NCBI GenBank assembly: GCA_019739335.1
Contig: CP073261.1
Coordinates: 496,001 to 560,000 of the forward strand
Origin: Erythrobacter sp.
GTDB lineage: Bacteria > Pseudomonadota > Alphaproteobacteria > Sphingomonadales > Sphingomonadaceae
Direction: 5' to 3'
DNA length: 64,000 nucleotides
Made by a program: the position numbers and the translations under genes. The notes beneath the pieces were generated by a model that was not told the DNA's origin, did no database searches, and saw only the letters and a program-made list of their open reading frames with translations. Numbering within the stretch: the first letter of the stretch is position 1; each line of letters opens with the position of its first letter. Below, in pieces: positions 50,746 through 59,202 of this stretch.

Positions 50746-50990
50746 GCAGTAACCTCGGCTGGATTGCGCGCTTATGGCACGCTTTACGGATAGAAGGCTC
50801 CGCGATGTGCCGATTGCGCGTCGCGAATGCAAGGGGCTGGCAGTCGGGACGGCTTGGGCATGGGCCATTCCGGCCAGCTTTCCACACTTTGTTGCCTGCC
50901 CCCTCGGCCATGCTTGCCAGCCAGCGAGGCGCCCGATAGGATGCCGCGAGCCCACTCGCAGGCTCAACATTCTGAAAGCGTGGAACAATC
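50746..50990. other. divergent intergenic region PEBP / S41 protease
   Basis: 245 bases without a supported gene; short frames on both strands lack conserved content. Two promoters must lie here. Confidence 0.35.
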
Positions 50991-52424
50991 ATGCGCACCT
51001 CGAAAATTGCTTTGACTGCGGCCAGCCTTGCCATGCTGGTTTCCTGCGGCGGTGGCGGCGGAAGCGGAGGAAACAACAACACCGGCACTGTTCCAACCCC
51101 CACTCCGACTCCTACAACGGCGACGTGCTCGCTTTCCGCGAGGCAGGATTTCACGCTCGCCGTGTTCAACGAATGGTACCTTTTCCCCGATCTGTTCAAT
51201 GCCTCGGTGAACAAGGCCAGCCACACCAATCTGCAATCCTACATCGATGCGCTGGTCGCCCCTGCGCGGGCACAATCGCGCGATCGGTTCTTCTCTTACG
51301 TCACCTCCATTGCCGAGGAGGAGGCTTTCGCGAGCACCGGCGCTTCGGCAGGGTTCGGCTTTCGCCTGGCCTATGACACGGCCAACCGGCAGGTGTTCGT
51401 GATCGAGACATTCGAAGGAACTGCCGCTCTCGGCGCCAATCTCGATCGCGGCACGGAATTGCTCGCCATCGGCACCTCCACCAACAACCTTCAGACGGTC
51501 AATTCGCTGATGGCAACCGGCGGACCGGGCGCGGTCTCCGACGCTCTCGGCCCTTCGACAGCAGGGACAAGCCGGGTCCTGCGGGTGCGTGACCAGTCAG
51601 GCGTCGAGCGCGAAATTGCGCTCACCAAGACCGAATTCGAGCTGGATCCGGTGTCGAACCGCTACGGTGCCCAGATCATCAATGATGGCGGCAAGCTGGT
51701 GGGATATCTCAATCTGCGCACTTTCTCCGTGGAATCGGCGGAAGCGGATCTTCTGGCCGCGTTCGAGGACTTCCGCGCTGCGGGGGTGACAGAGCTGATT
51801 ATCGATTTTCGCTATAATGGCGGCGGCTTCATCTATATTGCCGAAATTTTGGGCGACCTGATGGGGCGCGGGCGCGAAGGGCAGGTTTTCGAGCGGATCA
51901 ATTTCCGACCCTCCAAGGCCGCGGAGAACGAAATCTACCGCTTTACCGCGCGCGCCCAATCGATCGCGCCGACACGGATCGCCTTCATCGGCACCGGGTC
52001 CACCGCTTCGGCCAGCGAATTGGTCATCAACGGGATGCAGCCCTATGTCGACGACATTGCGCTGATCGGCACCAACACTTTCGGAAAGCCGGTTGGCCAA
52101 TCGGCTTTTGATCGGCCTGCCTGCGATGACCGGCTGCGGGTGGTGACGCTACAGATCGCCAATGCCGATAACGAAGGCGATTACTACACCGGGCTTGCCA
52201 GCACCGTGCCCAACACCTGCCGCGCCAATGACGATATCGGCTTCCAGATGGGCGACCCGCGCGAGCAAATGACGGCAGTGGCGCTTGATTACCTTGCGGG
52301 CCGGACCTGCACCGCGATAGCGGGCGGCCCGGCTACGACGGCTGCGGCTATCGACAGCGGTGTGCTCGCACCCGAATTGTCCGAGCGCACCGCAGCGCAG
52401 CACGAGACGCCTGGGCTGTTCTAG
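50991..52424 (+). CDS. S41 family peptidase, lipoprotein
   Basis: 477 aa. Lipobox MLVSC (Cys19) is followed by a Gly run and a Thr-Pro tether. The S41 (C-terminal processing protease) part has a degenerate PDZ region (about 120-215) and the catalytic core: IDFRYNGGGF, Ser340 in TGSTASASELVINGM, and Lys366 in GTNTFGKPVGQ, which make a Ser-Lys dyad. It should cleave other envelope proteins near their C-termini. The TAG stop shares CTAG with the convergent COG3650 gene. Confidence 0.92.
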   Translation: MRTSKIALTAASLAMLVSCGGGGGSGGNNNTGTVPTPTPTPTTATCSLSARQDFTLAVFNEWYLFPDLFNASVNKASHTNLQSYIDALVAPARAQSRDRFFSYVTSIAEEEAFASTGASAGFGFRLAYDTANRQVFVIETFEGTAALGANLDRGTELLAIGTSTNNLQTVNSLMATGGPGAVSDALGPSTAGTSRVLRVRDQSGVEREIALTKTEFELDPVSNRYGAQIINDGGKLVGYLNLRTFSVESAEADLLAAFEDFRAAGVTELIIDFRYNGGGFIYIAEILGDLMGRGREGQVFERINFRPSKAAENEIYRFTARAQSIAPTRIAFIGTGSTASASELVINGMQPYVDDIALIGTNTFGKPVGQSAFDRPACDDRLRVVTLQIANADNEGDYYTGLASTVPNTCRANDDIGFQMGDPREQMTAVALDYLAGRTCTAIAGGPATTAAAIDSGVLAPELSERTAAQHETPGLF

Positions 52425-52849
52425 GCCTCCGCTAGTTCGTCCACCCCTTCGCGCCAGGCACAGCCGCTGAGGGTCTGGCCGTTCAGTTCGACCGTAGCGT
52501 TGAAGGGATAGGTGCGATCGCTCATGCCGTCCGAACAATCGCCGGGCGTAATGGCGATGTCGATTTGCTGGTCTTCAAGCTGACCGCTGAAAGACAGGCC
52601 GCCTCGCCCGGCGAACCGCTCCACAGGCACGGTGATGCCGTCGATGTTCTCCGGCGTAGTCCAGGTCAGTTGCCCGCCCGAAATGGTTCCGCCCCAGAAC
52701 GGCTCCGTCCCGGTGATCCGCAAAACCGCATCTTCCGCAATCCCGGCATAGGGTTGCGTTTCGGAAGCATCTCCAGGGAAAGTCTCGCCATCGCTTGGCT
52801 GGCAGGCGGACAGAGCGGCAGCGGCTGCCAAAAGGAATAAGCGTTTCAT
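52421..52849 (-). CDS. COG3650-like lipoprotein
   Basis: 142 aa from ATG 52849. Lipobox LSAC lipidates Cys16. The mature domain reads LRITGTEPFWGGTISGGQLT, VERFAGRGGLSFSGQLEDQQ and ITPGDCSDGMSDRTYPFNAT with a cysteine pair to LSGCAWR, matching the COG3650 family of small envelope proteins. Function unknown. The stop overlaps that of the S41 protease. Confidence 0.78.
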   Translation of the reverse strand: MKRLFLLAAAAALSACQPSDGETFPGDASETQPYAGIAEDAVLRITGTEPFWGGTISGGQLTWTTPENIDGITVPVERFAGRGGLSFSGQLEDQQIDIAITPGDCSDGMSDRTYPFNATVELNGQTLSGCAWREGVDELAEA

Positions 52850-52902
52850 CCGGGCGATACCTTTCCAATACGTGACGTACGGACGATACATTGTCGGCCC
52901 GC

Positions 52903-53352
52903 TCAGCCCAAGGCCAAAGCCAGCGTCGCCGCCCCCAGCCCGGCGGAAAGCGGCAGGCGTAAAGCCATCCACCACGCCGGTCGAATGGTGACAAGGCGTA
53001 TGTCTACCAGCGGACTCGCCAGAATTGCCAATGCCAGCACAACGAGTGATGGGCCTGGCCAGCGTTCACCGACTACCCACGGAACAAAGGTGCCCAGAGC
53101 AATCAGACTGGGGGAGACTGCGGCGATCCATATCCAGGCCGGCGCGCGGCGGGCCTGATCGGGCGCCGCTGCTGCAAGCCCCCACCACATGCCGCCCAGA
53201 AAACTGAGAATCAGTGCCGCATAGGCCCAGCCGATAGCCAGTGCGGTCCATCGCCATTCCGCCGGCCCGACCCACACGGCCGCCGCACAGGTGAATTGCG
53301 GCAGCAAGCCGGTGAGGCCTAGGAATCGCGCTACTGGGGGGATGGAAGTCAT
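52903..53352 (-). CDS. DUF3429 family membrane protein
   Basis: 149 aa from ATG 53352. Five hydrophobic segments with the family pattern ARFLGLTGLLPQFTCAAAVW, AALILSFLGGMWWGLA and WIAAVSPSLIALGTFV. This is DUF3429, an inner membrane protein family of unknown role. A frame extending to 53460 on the 5' side has no ribosome site. Confidence 0.87.
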   Translation of the reverse strand: MTSIPPVARFLGLTGLLPQFTCAAAVWVGPAEWRWTALAIGWAYAALILSFLGGMWWGLAAAAPDQARRAPAWIWIAAVSPSLIALGTFVPWVVGERWPGPSLVVLALAILASPLVDIRLVTIRPAWWMALRLPLSAGLGAATLALALG

Positions 53353-53418
53353 GCGCAACCTGCTATCAAAGCCACACTTTTTTTGCGAACCATTGCTCGC
53401 ACTGGCTGCCAGCAAACG

Positions 53419-53451
53419 AAAAGGCGAGCCTCCTTCGGAGACCCGCCTTTT
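53419..53451 (-). terminator. terminator downstream of the fasciclin gene
   Basis: AAAAGGCG (53419-53426) pairs with CGCCTTTT (53444-53451), with an inner CTCC/GGAG stem and a TTCG loop; read on the minus strand it ends in TTTTCGTTT. Confidence 0.88.
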
Positions 53452-53475
53452 GAATTTCAAACCGACGTTTGCCGA

Positions 53476-54057
53476 TTACGCGGGCCTCAACACCGTATCA
53501 ATCACGTGGATGACGCCATTCGAGGCATCGACATCGGTGGCGATCACGGTGGCGGTGTTGCCGGCGGCATCGGTCAGCGTGACATTGCCATCGACCACCC
53601 TGGCAGTCAGCGTGGTGCCGTTGACAGTGTTCACGGTGTAACCCGCATCGCCTGCGCCCTCGATCGCGGCCAGCACATCGGCGGCCATCAGTTCGCCTTC
53701 GACGACGTGGTAGGTCAGGATCGAACCGAGCTGCTCGGTCTCGGTGGTGGTCAGCGTTTCAACGGTGCCTTCCGGCAGCGCGGCGAAGGCGGCATTGTTC
53801 GGCGCGAACACGGTGAACGGGCCGGTGCCCGAGAGAGTGTCGCCCAGTTCGGCGGCAGTCACGGCAGCAACCAGCGTTGAGAAATCTTCATTGCCTTGGG
53901 CAACTTCGACGATGTTGCCGGTTGCGGTGGGCGTTTCCATCGACATTTCATCGGCCATCGCCGCATCTTCGGTGGCGGTGGTATCTTCGGCGGGTTCGGC
54001 ACAGGCGACAAGCGCCAGCGAAGCGGCAGTGGCGAGAGCGAGGGAGAGGGTCTTCAT
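53476..54057 (-). CDS. fasciclin domain lipoprotein
   Basis: 193 aa. Lipobox LVAC (Cys19) followed by an acidic Thr/Glu-rich spacer. The FAS1 domain is complete: DFSTLVAAVTAAELGDTLSG, GPFTVFAPNNAAFAALP (the H1 motif), ILTYHVVEG, and the C-terminal IATDVDASNGVIHVIDTVL. FAS1 domains mediate adhesion or bind matrix in the envelope. A terminator lies just downstream, so it is a single-gene unit. Confidence 0.95.
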   Translation of the reverse strand: MKTLSLALATAASLALVACAEPAEDTTATEDAAMADEMSMETPTATGNIVEVAQGNEDFSTLVAAVTAAELGDTLSGTGPFTVFAPNNAAFAALPEGTVETLTTTETEQLGSILTYHVVEGELMAADVLAAIEGAGDAGYTVNTVNGTTLTARVVDGNVTLTDAAGNTATVIATDVDASNGVIHVIDTVLRPA

Positions 54058-54454
54058 GGTTCCGGTTCCTTGGTGTGTTGGGGGCTTGGCGGCAGATATT
54101 TCAAGACGTTGCCGGTCGTCCTAATGCTGCAACGGAGCAGCTTCCGGCTTGTTCCAATTGCGGCGAAATTGTGGCCTGTTTTCTGACGAACTGTTCATTT
54201 CGAACGACGACCGTGCGTGCTCCGGCGGAGGGGAAGGAGAAACCGGAACACACACGGCGCTACCTATCTGGCTATCGCCCTAGCGATTGCGAGACCGACC
54301 TTGGGCCGTAGAGACCAAGGTCCGTGTTTTCGTCCGTCACGGGTGGTTCAGCAAATTGGTGGGGATTGGCGTGCTTCATCAAGGACCTCCGTGGCTGTCT
54401 GTATGACAGCTACGGAAGCACCATCAGGAAGGTCGCAGAATTTTCTCTGGGCCG
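54058..54454. other. intergenic region without recognised genes
   Basis: About 400 bases. It holds the upstream region of the fasciclin gene and the downstream end of the 82-aa gene. A small hairpin GACCTTGGG/... CCAAGGTC (54296-54334: ACCTTGGGCC and GACCAAGGT) is the only structure noticed. Confidence 0.4.
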
Positions 54455-54703
54455 TTAGATGGCGGCGGGGGCTGCGCTGGCGGCCCATTCCTCGGCATCG
54501 GCAGCTTCGCGGTCAAGCCGTTCCTGCCGCACCACGGCGGCCTTCTTGCGGTCGTCTTCGACCTTTTGCGCCTGATCGGCCAAAGCCCGCCACGTCTTTT
54601 CCGCGCGCAGGTTGCGGTCGCGCACATTGTCCAGCGTCGCTTGCTGCGCCTCAACGGCGGCATCGCGGGCACGCTGATCGTAGAAGGTGAAGGACTGGGA
54701 CAT
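54455..54703 (-). CDS. small coiled-coil protein of unknown function
   Basis: 82 aa from ATG 54703. Nearly all charged helix: RDAAVEAQQATLDNVRDRNL, RAEKTWRALADQAQKVEDDR and KKAAVVRQERLDREAADAEE, with no membrane segment, ending in SAAPAAI. A GGAGAACC-type ribosome site precedes the ATG. Similar small helical proteins occur beside cold-shock genes in this lineage, but I know no function. A strong hairpin separates it from cspA. Confidence 0.7.
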   Translation of the reverse strand: MSQSFTFYDQRARDAAVEAQQATLDNVRDRNLRAEKTWRALADQAQKVEDDRKKAAVVRQERLDREAADAEEWAASAAPAAI

Positions 54704-54738
54704 GGGCGGTTCTCCGCTGGAGGGTATTCGAATGCGCA

Positions 54739-54768
54739 ACCGGGCGCAGGATCGCTCCCGCGCCCGGT
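54739..54768 (-). terminator. hairpin between cspA and the 82-aa gene
   Basis: ACCGGGCGC (54739-54747) pairs perfectly with GCGCCCGGT (54760-54768). There is no U-run, so it is a probable attenuator or stabilising 3' hairpin rather than a classic terminator. Confidence 0.5.
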
Positions 54769-54783
54769 CACATCGGTGTGTGA

Positions 54784-54996
54784 TCAGTCAGCCGAGGAAA
54801 GGTTGACGGCGCTTTCCTTGCCATTGCGACCCTGCTCGACTTCGTAGTTCAGGCGCTGTTCCTTATCGAGCGTCTGCATGCCCGCCGCCTGGACGGCAGA
54901 AATGTGCACGAAGCTGTCGGCCGAGCCATCGTCGGGCTGGATGAAACCATAGCCCTTGTCGGAATTGAAGAATTTTACGGTGCCGGTCTTCGACAT
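54784..54996 (-). CDS. cold shock family protein
   Basis: 70 aa, a single CSD domain: GTVKFFNSDKGYGFIQPDDG with RNP1 (KGYGFI) and DSFVHISAVQAAGMQTL with RNP2 (FVHIS). It binds single-stranded RNA as a chaperone. AAGGAA precedes the ATG by 7 bases. The upstream region is over 200 bases with no gene and could hold a long leader, as is usual for cold-shock genes. Confidence 0.96.
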   Translation of the reverse strand: MSKTGTVKFFNSDKGYGFIQPDDGSADSFVHISAVQAAGMQTLDKEQRLNYEVEQGRNGKESAVNLSSAD

Positions 54997-55271
54997 GTGG
55001 AGTTCCTTTCAAAGAACATTCAATGTCCCCGCCGCGAAAGTGCAGCGAGGGGTAGTGCGTCAAATCGTCCAAGGGAAAGGAAGTCGTCGTCTGGTTTGCG
55101 CCGGGGCCTTTACCTGTGAGGGATCGGGCAAGCGGCGGTCGGCAAATCTCGAAGTCCGTCGCAAATTTCGACGTCAGCGATTGCTTCACTAGCACAACCG
55201 ACCCGGATTACCTAATCGCATCTCCGCGCACGGCCATTCCGGCCTTCTGCGCCGCATCAGAGGAACCCTCC

Positions 55272-55580
55272 ATGCCCGGTGACGACGAAGACTATGTCTA
55301 TGACGAAGACAGTGGTGAATGGCTGCCCGCGTCCGAACTCGCCAGCAGGCAGGCGCAAGCTGACAAGGTTGAAGTGCGCGATGCAGTGGGCAACTTGCTC
55401 GCTGACGGCGACCAGGTGACGCTGATCAAGGATCTGACCGTGAAGGGCGCGGGCCAGACACTGAAGCAGGGCACATTGATCCCCTCGATCCGTCTTACCG
55501 GCGATGCGCAGGAAATTGACTGCAAGTATCCCGGCATAAAGGGCTTGGTTCTGCGCGCCGAATTCGTCCGCAAGCGCTGA
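55272..55580 (+). CDS. PhnA/YjdM-type small protein
   Basis: 102 aa from ATG 55272 with GAGGA upstream. The C-terminal PhnA domain is clear: VEVRDAVGNLLADGDQVTLI, KDLTVKGAGQTLKQGTLIPS, and DAQEIDCKYPGIKGLVLRAE with FVRKR. The N-terminal zinc ribbon of full YjdM proteins is replaced by an acidic stretch (DDEDYVYDEDSGEWLP). Despite the name, YjdM is not a known phosphonate enzyme. It converges with the DUF6491 gene. Confidence 0.87.
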   Translation: MPGDDEDYVYDEDSGEWLPASELASRQAQADKVEVRDAVGNLLADGDQVTLIKDLTVKGAGQTLKQGTLIPSIRLTGDAQEIDCKYPGIKGLVLRAEFVRKR

Positions 55581-55586
55581 CCCCGC

Positions 55587-55976
55587 CTATTCTTCCACCA
55601 TCTTGCCCAGCACCGTTACCGTGCAGGTATCGGGACTGCCGTCGAGCGATCTTGGCACAATCAGCCTCGCCGTATCGCCAGGGCACAGACTGGACTGGAA
55701 GCGCGCGTCCAGACCGATTCGGTAGTTCCAGTCGAGATCGGGACAGGCGCCGAACGTCTCCAGCAGGTACCGCTCGTTCACGCCGGTGCTGACATACAGC
55801 CGTTCGCCGCGGCGACCGTCGGGCGCTTCGGAATAGCCATTGACCTGGCTGACGAAGAAACACTCGCGCTCGGTCGAGAGCCCGGCGATCTCTTCGGGTG
55901 GCTGGTCATCATCGGCGACGCAGGCCGTGCAGGCGAGCGCTGCGGCGGGGAGAAGGAAAGCGATCGGTTTTTTCAT
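55587..55976 (-). CDS. DUF6491-type lipoprotein
   Basis: 129 aa. Lipobox CTAC (Cys19) leads to a short domain reading ERECFFVSQVNGYSEAP, GERLYVSTGVNERYLLETFG, CPDLDWNYRIGLDARFQSSL, with three more cysteines. This fits the DUF6491 family of exported Sphingomonadales proteins; function unknown. The ribosome site AAGGAGG is optimal. Its stop is 6 bases from the convergent PhnA-type stop. Confidence 0.8.
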   Translation of the reverse strand: MKKPIAFLLPAAALACTACVADDDQPPEEIAGLSTERECFFVSQVNGYSEAPDGRRGERLYVSTGVNERYLLETFGACPDLDWNYRIGLDARFQSSLCPGDTARLIVPRSLDGSPDTCTVTVLGKMVEE

Positions 55977-56118
55977 GGTGGCCTCCTTGCGGCATGGCTT
56001 ACCATTGATCGGGGTGGCGGGGAAGTTCCGTGACGAGCCCCGTCGAATTTATGCAAGGTCTGCGGCCTGCGGGTGTAAGCCGATGAACAAGGGCATTTCG
56101 CCCCGAGTGGAACCCCTC

Positions 56119-56253
56119 ATGGTCAAAGAGAAGCGCAAGTCCAGCAAGGAAACCCGCAAGCCCAAGGCCGACAAGGGCCCGAAGCAGAACGCCAGCCAGC
56201 CCAGCCTCAAGCCCGGCGGGATCAAGGGTCTGGAGAACATGAAGAACGGCTGA
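56119..56253 (+). CDS. small basic, disordered protein
   Basis: 44 aa from ATG 56119 (or 56 aa from ATG 56083): MVKEKRKSSKETRKPKADKG then SQPSLKPGGIKGLENMKNG. Very rich in Lys with no hydrophobic core. Neither start has a strong ribosome site. Conservation of such Lys-rich tails in related genomes is my impression only; existence uncertain. Confidence 0.5.
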   Translation: MVKEKRKSSKETRKPKADKGPKQNASQPSLKPGGIKGLENMKNG

Positions 56254-56287
56254 GGACTTCTCGCGCCCGGCGCGTTAGGGAAGCGGG

Positions 56288-56749
56288 ATGAGTTCCGATC
56301 CTGTCACCATCCTCGTCGATGCCGATGCCTGCCCAGTCAAGGACGAGATCTACCGCGTGGCCGAACGCTTCGGCGCGCAGGTCCGCGTGGTCAGCAATTC
56401 GCCGTTCCGCGTGCCGGTAAGCGCGCGGGTGCAGCGGGTGATGGTAGGCGCCGGGTTCGACGCGGCGGACGACTGGATTGCCGAGAACGCCCACCCTCGC
56501 GCGCTGGTGGTGACGGGCGACATCCTGCTCGCCGAACGCTGCCTGAAGGCTGGCGCGCGGGTGCTCAAGCACGACGGGCGCGAATTCGACACTGCCAGCA
56601 TCGGCGGCGCGATTGCTACCCGCGCGATCATGGCCGACCTGCGCAGCGGCCTCGCCGGAGTCGGCGGCGGCCCCGCGCCTTTTTCCAAGGCAGACCGTTC
56701 GCGCTTCCTGCAATCGCTCGATCGGTTGCTGACCGCACTGCACCGCTAG
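56288..56749 (+). CDS. YaiI/YqxD (DUF188) family protein
   Basis: 153 aa. The full DUF188 pattern is present: ILVDADACPVKDEIYRVAER at the N-terminus with conserved DADxCPV, VMVGAGFDAADDWIAENA, LVVTGDILLAERCLKAGARV and GGAIATRAIMADLRSG, which resemble a PIN-like nuclease fold. The reaction is not known. It lies 34 bases after the small basic protein gene. Confidence 0.94.
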   Translation: MSSDPVTILVDADACPVKDEIYRVAERFGAQVRVVSNSPFRVPVSARVQRVMVGAGFDAADDWIAENAHPRALVVTGDILLAERCLKAGARVLKHDGREFDTASIGGAIATRAIMADLRSGLAGVGGGPAPFSKADRSRFLQSLDRLLTALHR

Positions 56750-56821
56750 AACCGGTCTATCCTGCCCGCGCGGTTTGTGTAGGATGGCGCTGGGGGCATG
56801 GCGCTCCGGAGGACCCAGGGG

Positions 56822-57178
56822 ATGGATAAACACGAACAGAAGTCGGCCATGGCTGCCGGGGCAAAGGGCGATGCAGGCGGCAAGCCGGTCGCAGGCAAAC
56901 CTGGCATGGCTGGCAAGCCGGGCATGGATGCGGGCGGCGGCAAGCCCGTCGCAGGCAAGCCGATGGCGGGTGGTGGCAAACCCCGGATGGGAGACGCAGG
57001 CGGCAAGCCGATGGGCGGCAAGCAGGGCAAGACTCCCGGCGGTGCCAAGCCGGTCGGCGAAAAGCCGGGCATGGGTGTGGGCAAGCCTGCCGCTCCGGGC
57101 GGTGGCAAGCCGATGGCTCCGGGCGGCGGCAAGCCGGGTGCTGGCAAACCGGGCGCGGGTTTCCCCTCCAAGGGTTGA
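56822..57178 (+). CDS. Gly-Lys-Pro repeat protein
   Basis: 118 aa from ATG 56822 with GGAGGA upstream. After a short helical start (MDKHEQKSAMAAGAKGDAGG) it consists of about 16 GKP units separated by short Gly/Met/Ala runs, such as GKPVAGKPGMAGKPG and GGGKPMAPGGGKPGAGKPG. Strongly basic and low in complexity, without signal peptide or domain. A nucleic-acid-binding or stress-tolerant disordered protein would fit, but nothing proves a role. Confidence 0.6.
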   Translation: MDKHEQKSAMAAGAKGDAGGKPVAGKPGMAGKPGMDAGGGKPVAGKPMAGGGKPRMGDAGGKPMGGKQGKTPGGAKPVGEKPGMGVGKPAAPGGGKPMAPGGGKPGAGKPGAGFPSKG

Positions 57179-57226
57179 GCCAAGCGAGCGCTTGCGCCGC
57201 CGCGCCGCCTGGCGCAAAACCTTGGC

Positions 57227-57574
57227 ATGAGCAGTGACCGCTTCACCAGCTTTGCCGAATTCTGGCCGTTCTACCTGCGCGAACACGCGCGGCCTTTGAC
57301 GCGCGCCTTGCACTATGTCGGGACTACGCTGGTCTTTGCCGTCGCGGCCTTCGCTTGGGCAACGGGCCAGTGGCTCTGGCTGCTGGCCATGCCACTAGCG
57401 GGCTATTTCTTCGCGTGGCTCGCGCATTTCACCGTCGAGAAAAACCGCCCCGCCACCTTTACTTACCCGCTGTGGAGCCTCGCCGCCGATTTTCGCATGT
57501 ATTTTCTCTGGGCTATCGGGAGATTAGGACCGGAACTTGAGCGGTCAGGAGTGCCGCCGACGAGAAAACCCTAG
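57227..57574 (+). CDS. Mpo1-like (DUF962) membrane protein
   Basis: 115 aa. Family signature: [20 protein letters not shown] with the H-x4-RxxH pattern continuing as HYVGTTLVF, two membrane helices, and [20 protein letters not shown] with conserved H-E-N-RP. The yeast relative Mpo1 is an Fe-dependent dioxygenase acting on 2-hydroxy fatty acids. The bacterial role is inferred. Confidence 0.92.
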   Translation: MSSDRFTSFAEFWPFYLREHARPLTRALHYVGTTLVFAVAAFAWATGQWLWLLAMPLAGYFFAWLAHFTVEKNRPATFTYPLWSLAADFRMYFLWAIGRLGPELERSGVPPTRKP

Positions 57575-57654
57575 CAATAGGCCATTCTCCAGATCCCGGA
57601 ACTGCCAGTTTGACCCGTTTACCAATGGCTTGCCTCAATGCGCATCGAAGCTAC

Positions 57655-58053
57655 TCAGTACAGATGCATTCCCTGTGGCGGACGAGGCAGCGGCAGCGAT
57701 GAAATCGATGCCTCCACGAACCGAGCCGCACTAACAAGACTGATTTTCGAAGTTGGCTTGTGAATACATCCGAGTGCGACATCGTTGAACTCGTCACCGG
57801 GACAGGTGCCGGTGGCGAACACCACCACTATTCCCAACGGCTTGAACTGGGCCGCCAGAAGAATTCCAGAATCGCCGCCCGCCAGGTTGATATCGACAAA
57901 CGCAAAATCGGGCGAGTGTACCTCGGCAGCTTTCATCGCCGATACCTGATCGTCTGCGATGGCGACAACCTCGTAGCCATGGTCCACCAGGACTTCCTCC
58001 ATGGCCATGGCTGTCAGCGCTTCGTCTTCGACAATCAGGACTTTCATCATCAT
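57655..58053 (-). CDS. single-domain response regulator
   Basis: 132 aa (130 if started at the third ATG, 58047). A lone receiver domain: KVLIVEDEALTAMAMEEVLV with the acidic pair, phosphoacceptor Asp54 in FAFVDINLAGG, and the Lys in CIHKPTSKISLV. No output domain, so it must signal by protein contact. It follows the histidine kinase gene after 5 bases, so they are a cognate pair. Confidence 0.94.
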   Translation of the reverse strand: MMMKVLIVEDEALTAMAMEEVLVDHGYEVVAIADDQVSAMKAAEVHSPDFAFVDINLAGGDSGILLAAQFKPLGIVVVFATGTCPGDEFNDVALGCIHKPTSKISLVSAARFVEASISSLPLPRPPQGMHLY

Positions 58054-58058
58054 GCGAC

Positions 58059-59114
58059 CTAGCCTGATTTGTCTGGCAGGGGCAACTCGATGAGGAATTC
58101 CGTTCCTCTGGCGTCTGTGGAAACCTCCAGGCTTGCACGGATCTGACGGGCGAGCGATTTGATGATCCGCGTGCCCAGTCCGGGATTGGCAATTGATTCG
58201 AATGGTTCCGGCATGCCGACGCCATCATCGCTGATGCGACAGCGGATTTTCTCCGCGCCCCTGTTCAAGCTGATGGAGATCTTGCCTCCTCGTGCGCCCG
58301 GAAAGGCATATTTCGCGCAATTGCTCAGTATTTCTGATGTGATCAGGGAAAGCGGAATGGCAGTATCAAGTCCGATCTCCACGCCGTTTTCGATGTCTTT
58401 CTCGACCAAAATCTTGCCGCCAAGATCCATATGGCCGACCACCTGACCAGCGAGCTGATCGATAACCTCGCTGAAATTCACGATGGTGTGCTGGCTGGTG
58501 GAATAAAGGTTCTGGTGGATCGTGGCGACAATCGCGACCCGGTTGCTCGCTTCGTTCAGCGCCGCCGCCAGTTCGCCATCCTTGGCCTGGCGGGCGTGCA
58601 TCTGAAGCAACGACATGACTACCTGCAGGCTGTTTTTCACCCGGTGGTTCACTTCGTGCAGCAGCACATCCTTAGCGGCGATCGCTTCTTCCAGCAGCAC
58701 GGTCTTGTGCTCCAGTTCGGCGCTCAACCGCTTCTCGTCAGTGATGTCCCGGATGGCCGCGAAGAAGACCCGGTTCTCATCGTCGTGCAGCAATTGCAGG
58801 TGCACCGAGACATCGTAATCCGATCCGTCCTTGCGGCGATGGACGGTTTCGAACTTGAGGTCGTCTCCTTCCCCCGCCAGCATCGGCGCAACCAGCTTCC
58901 GGAACTGGTCCTCGCTGATGAACGGTTTCAGATCCCATGGGGTCAGATGCGCCAGCTCCTCGACCGAGTACCCCAGGTTCTCGCGCGCACCCCGGTTGAC
59001 GAGCAGGAATTCGAACGTTTCAGGATCGAAAAGGAAGACTTCGCTGACCGAGTCCTCGACGATGCGGCCCAATTGGGCCGAGCTTATGGATAGCGCTGAT
59101 CGGTTTGGCATCAC
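58059..59114 (-). CDS. PAS-domain sensor histidine kinase, HisKA_2 (HWE-related) type
   Basis: 351 aa. A PAS domain (about 15-130, EVFLFDPETFEFLLVNRGAR ... FFAAIRDITDEKRL) is followed by the HisKA_2 dimerisation domain with LLHEVNHRVKNSLQVVMSLL, phosphoacceptor His in HRVKN (about 157), and an ATPase domain with ILSNCAKYAFPGARGG, ISDDGVGMP and NPGLGTRIIKSLARQI. No membrane segment is present, so it senses an internal cue, often light, redox or general stress in this family. No photosensory Cys motif is seen. Partner regulator downstream. Confidence 0.95.
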   Translation of the reverse strand: MMPNRSALSISSAQLGRIVEDSVSEVFLFDPETFEFLLVNRGARENLGYSVEELAHLTPWDLKPFISEDQFRKLVAPMLAGEGDDLKFETVHRRKDGSDYDVSVHLQLLHDDENRVFFAAIRDITDEKRLSAELEHKTVLLEEAIAAKDVLLHEVNHRVKNSLQVVMSLLQMHARQAKDGELAAALNEASNRVAIVATIHQNLYSTSQHTIVNFSEVIDQLAGQVVGHMDLGGKILVEKDIENGVEIGLDTAIPLSLITSEILSNCAKYAFPGARGGKISISLNRGAEKIRCRISDDGVGMPEPFESIANPGLGTRIIKSLARQIRASLEVSTDARGTEFLIELPLPDKSG

Positions 59115-59202
59115 GCCCCCAAGGAATGCAATTTCGCCCTTCCTTTAGGTTCATCATCACAAAATTCCATCTAATTCTAGCGAGTTGGGCGAACCCTTCG
59201 AA

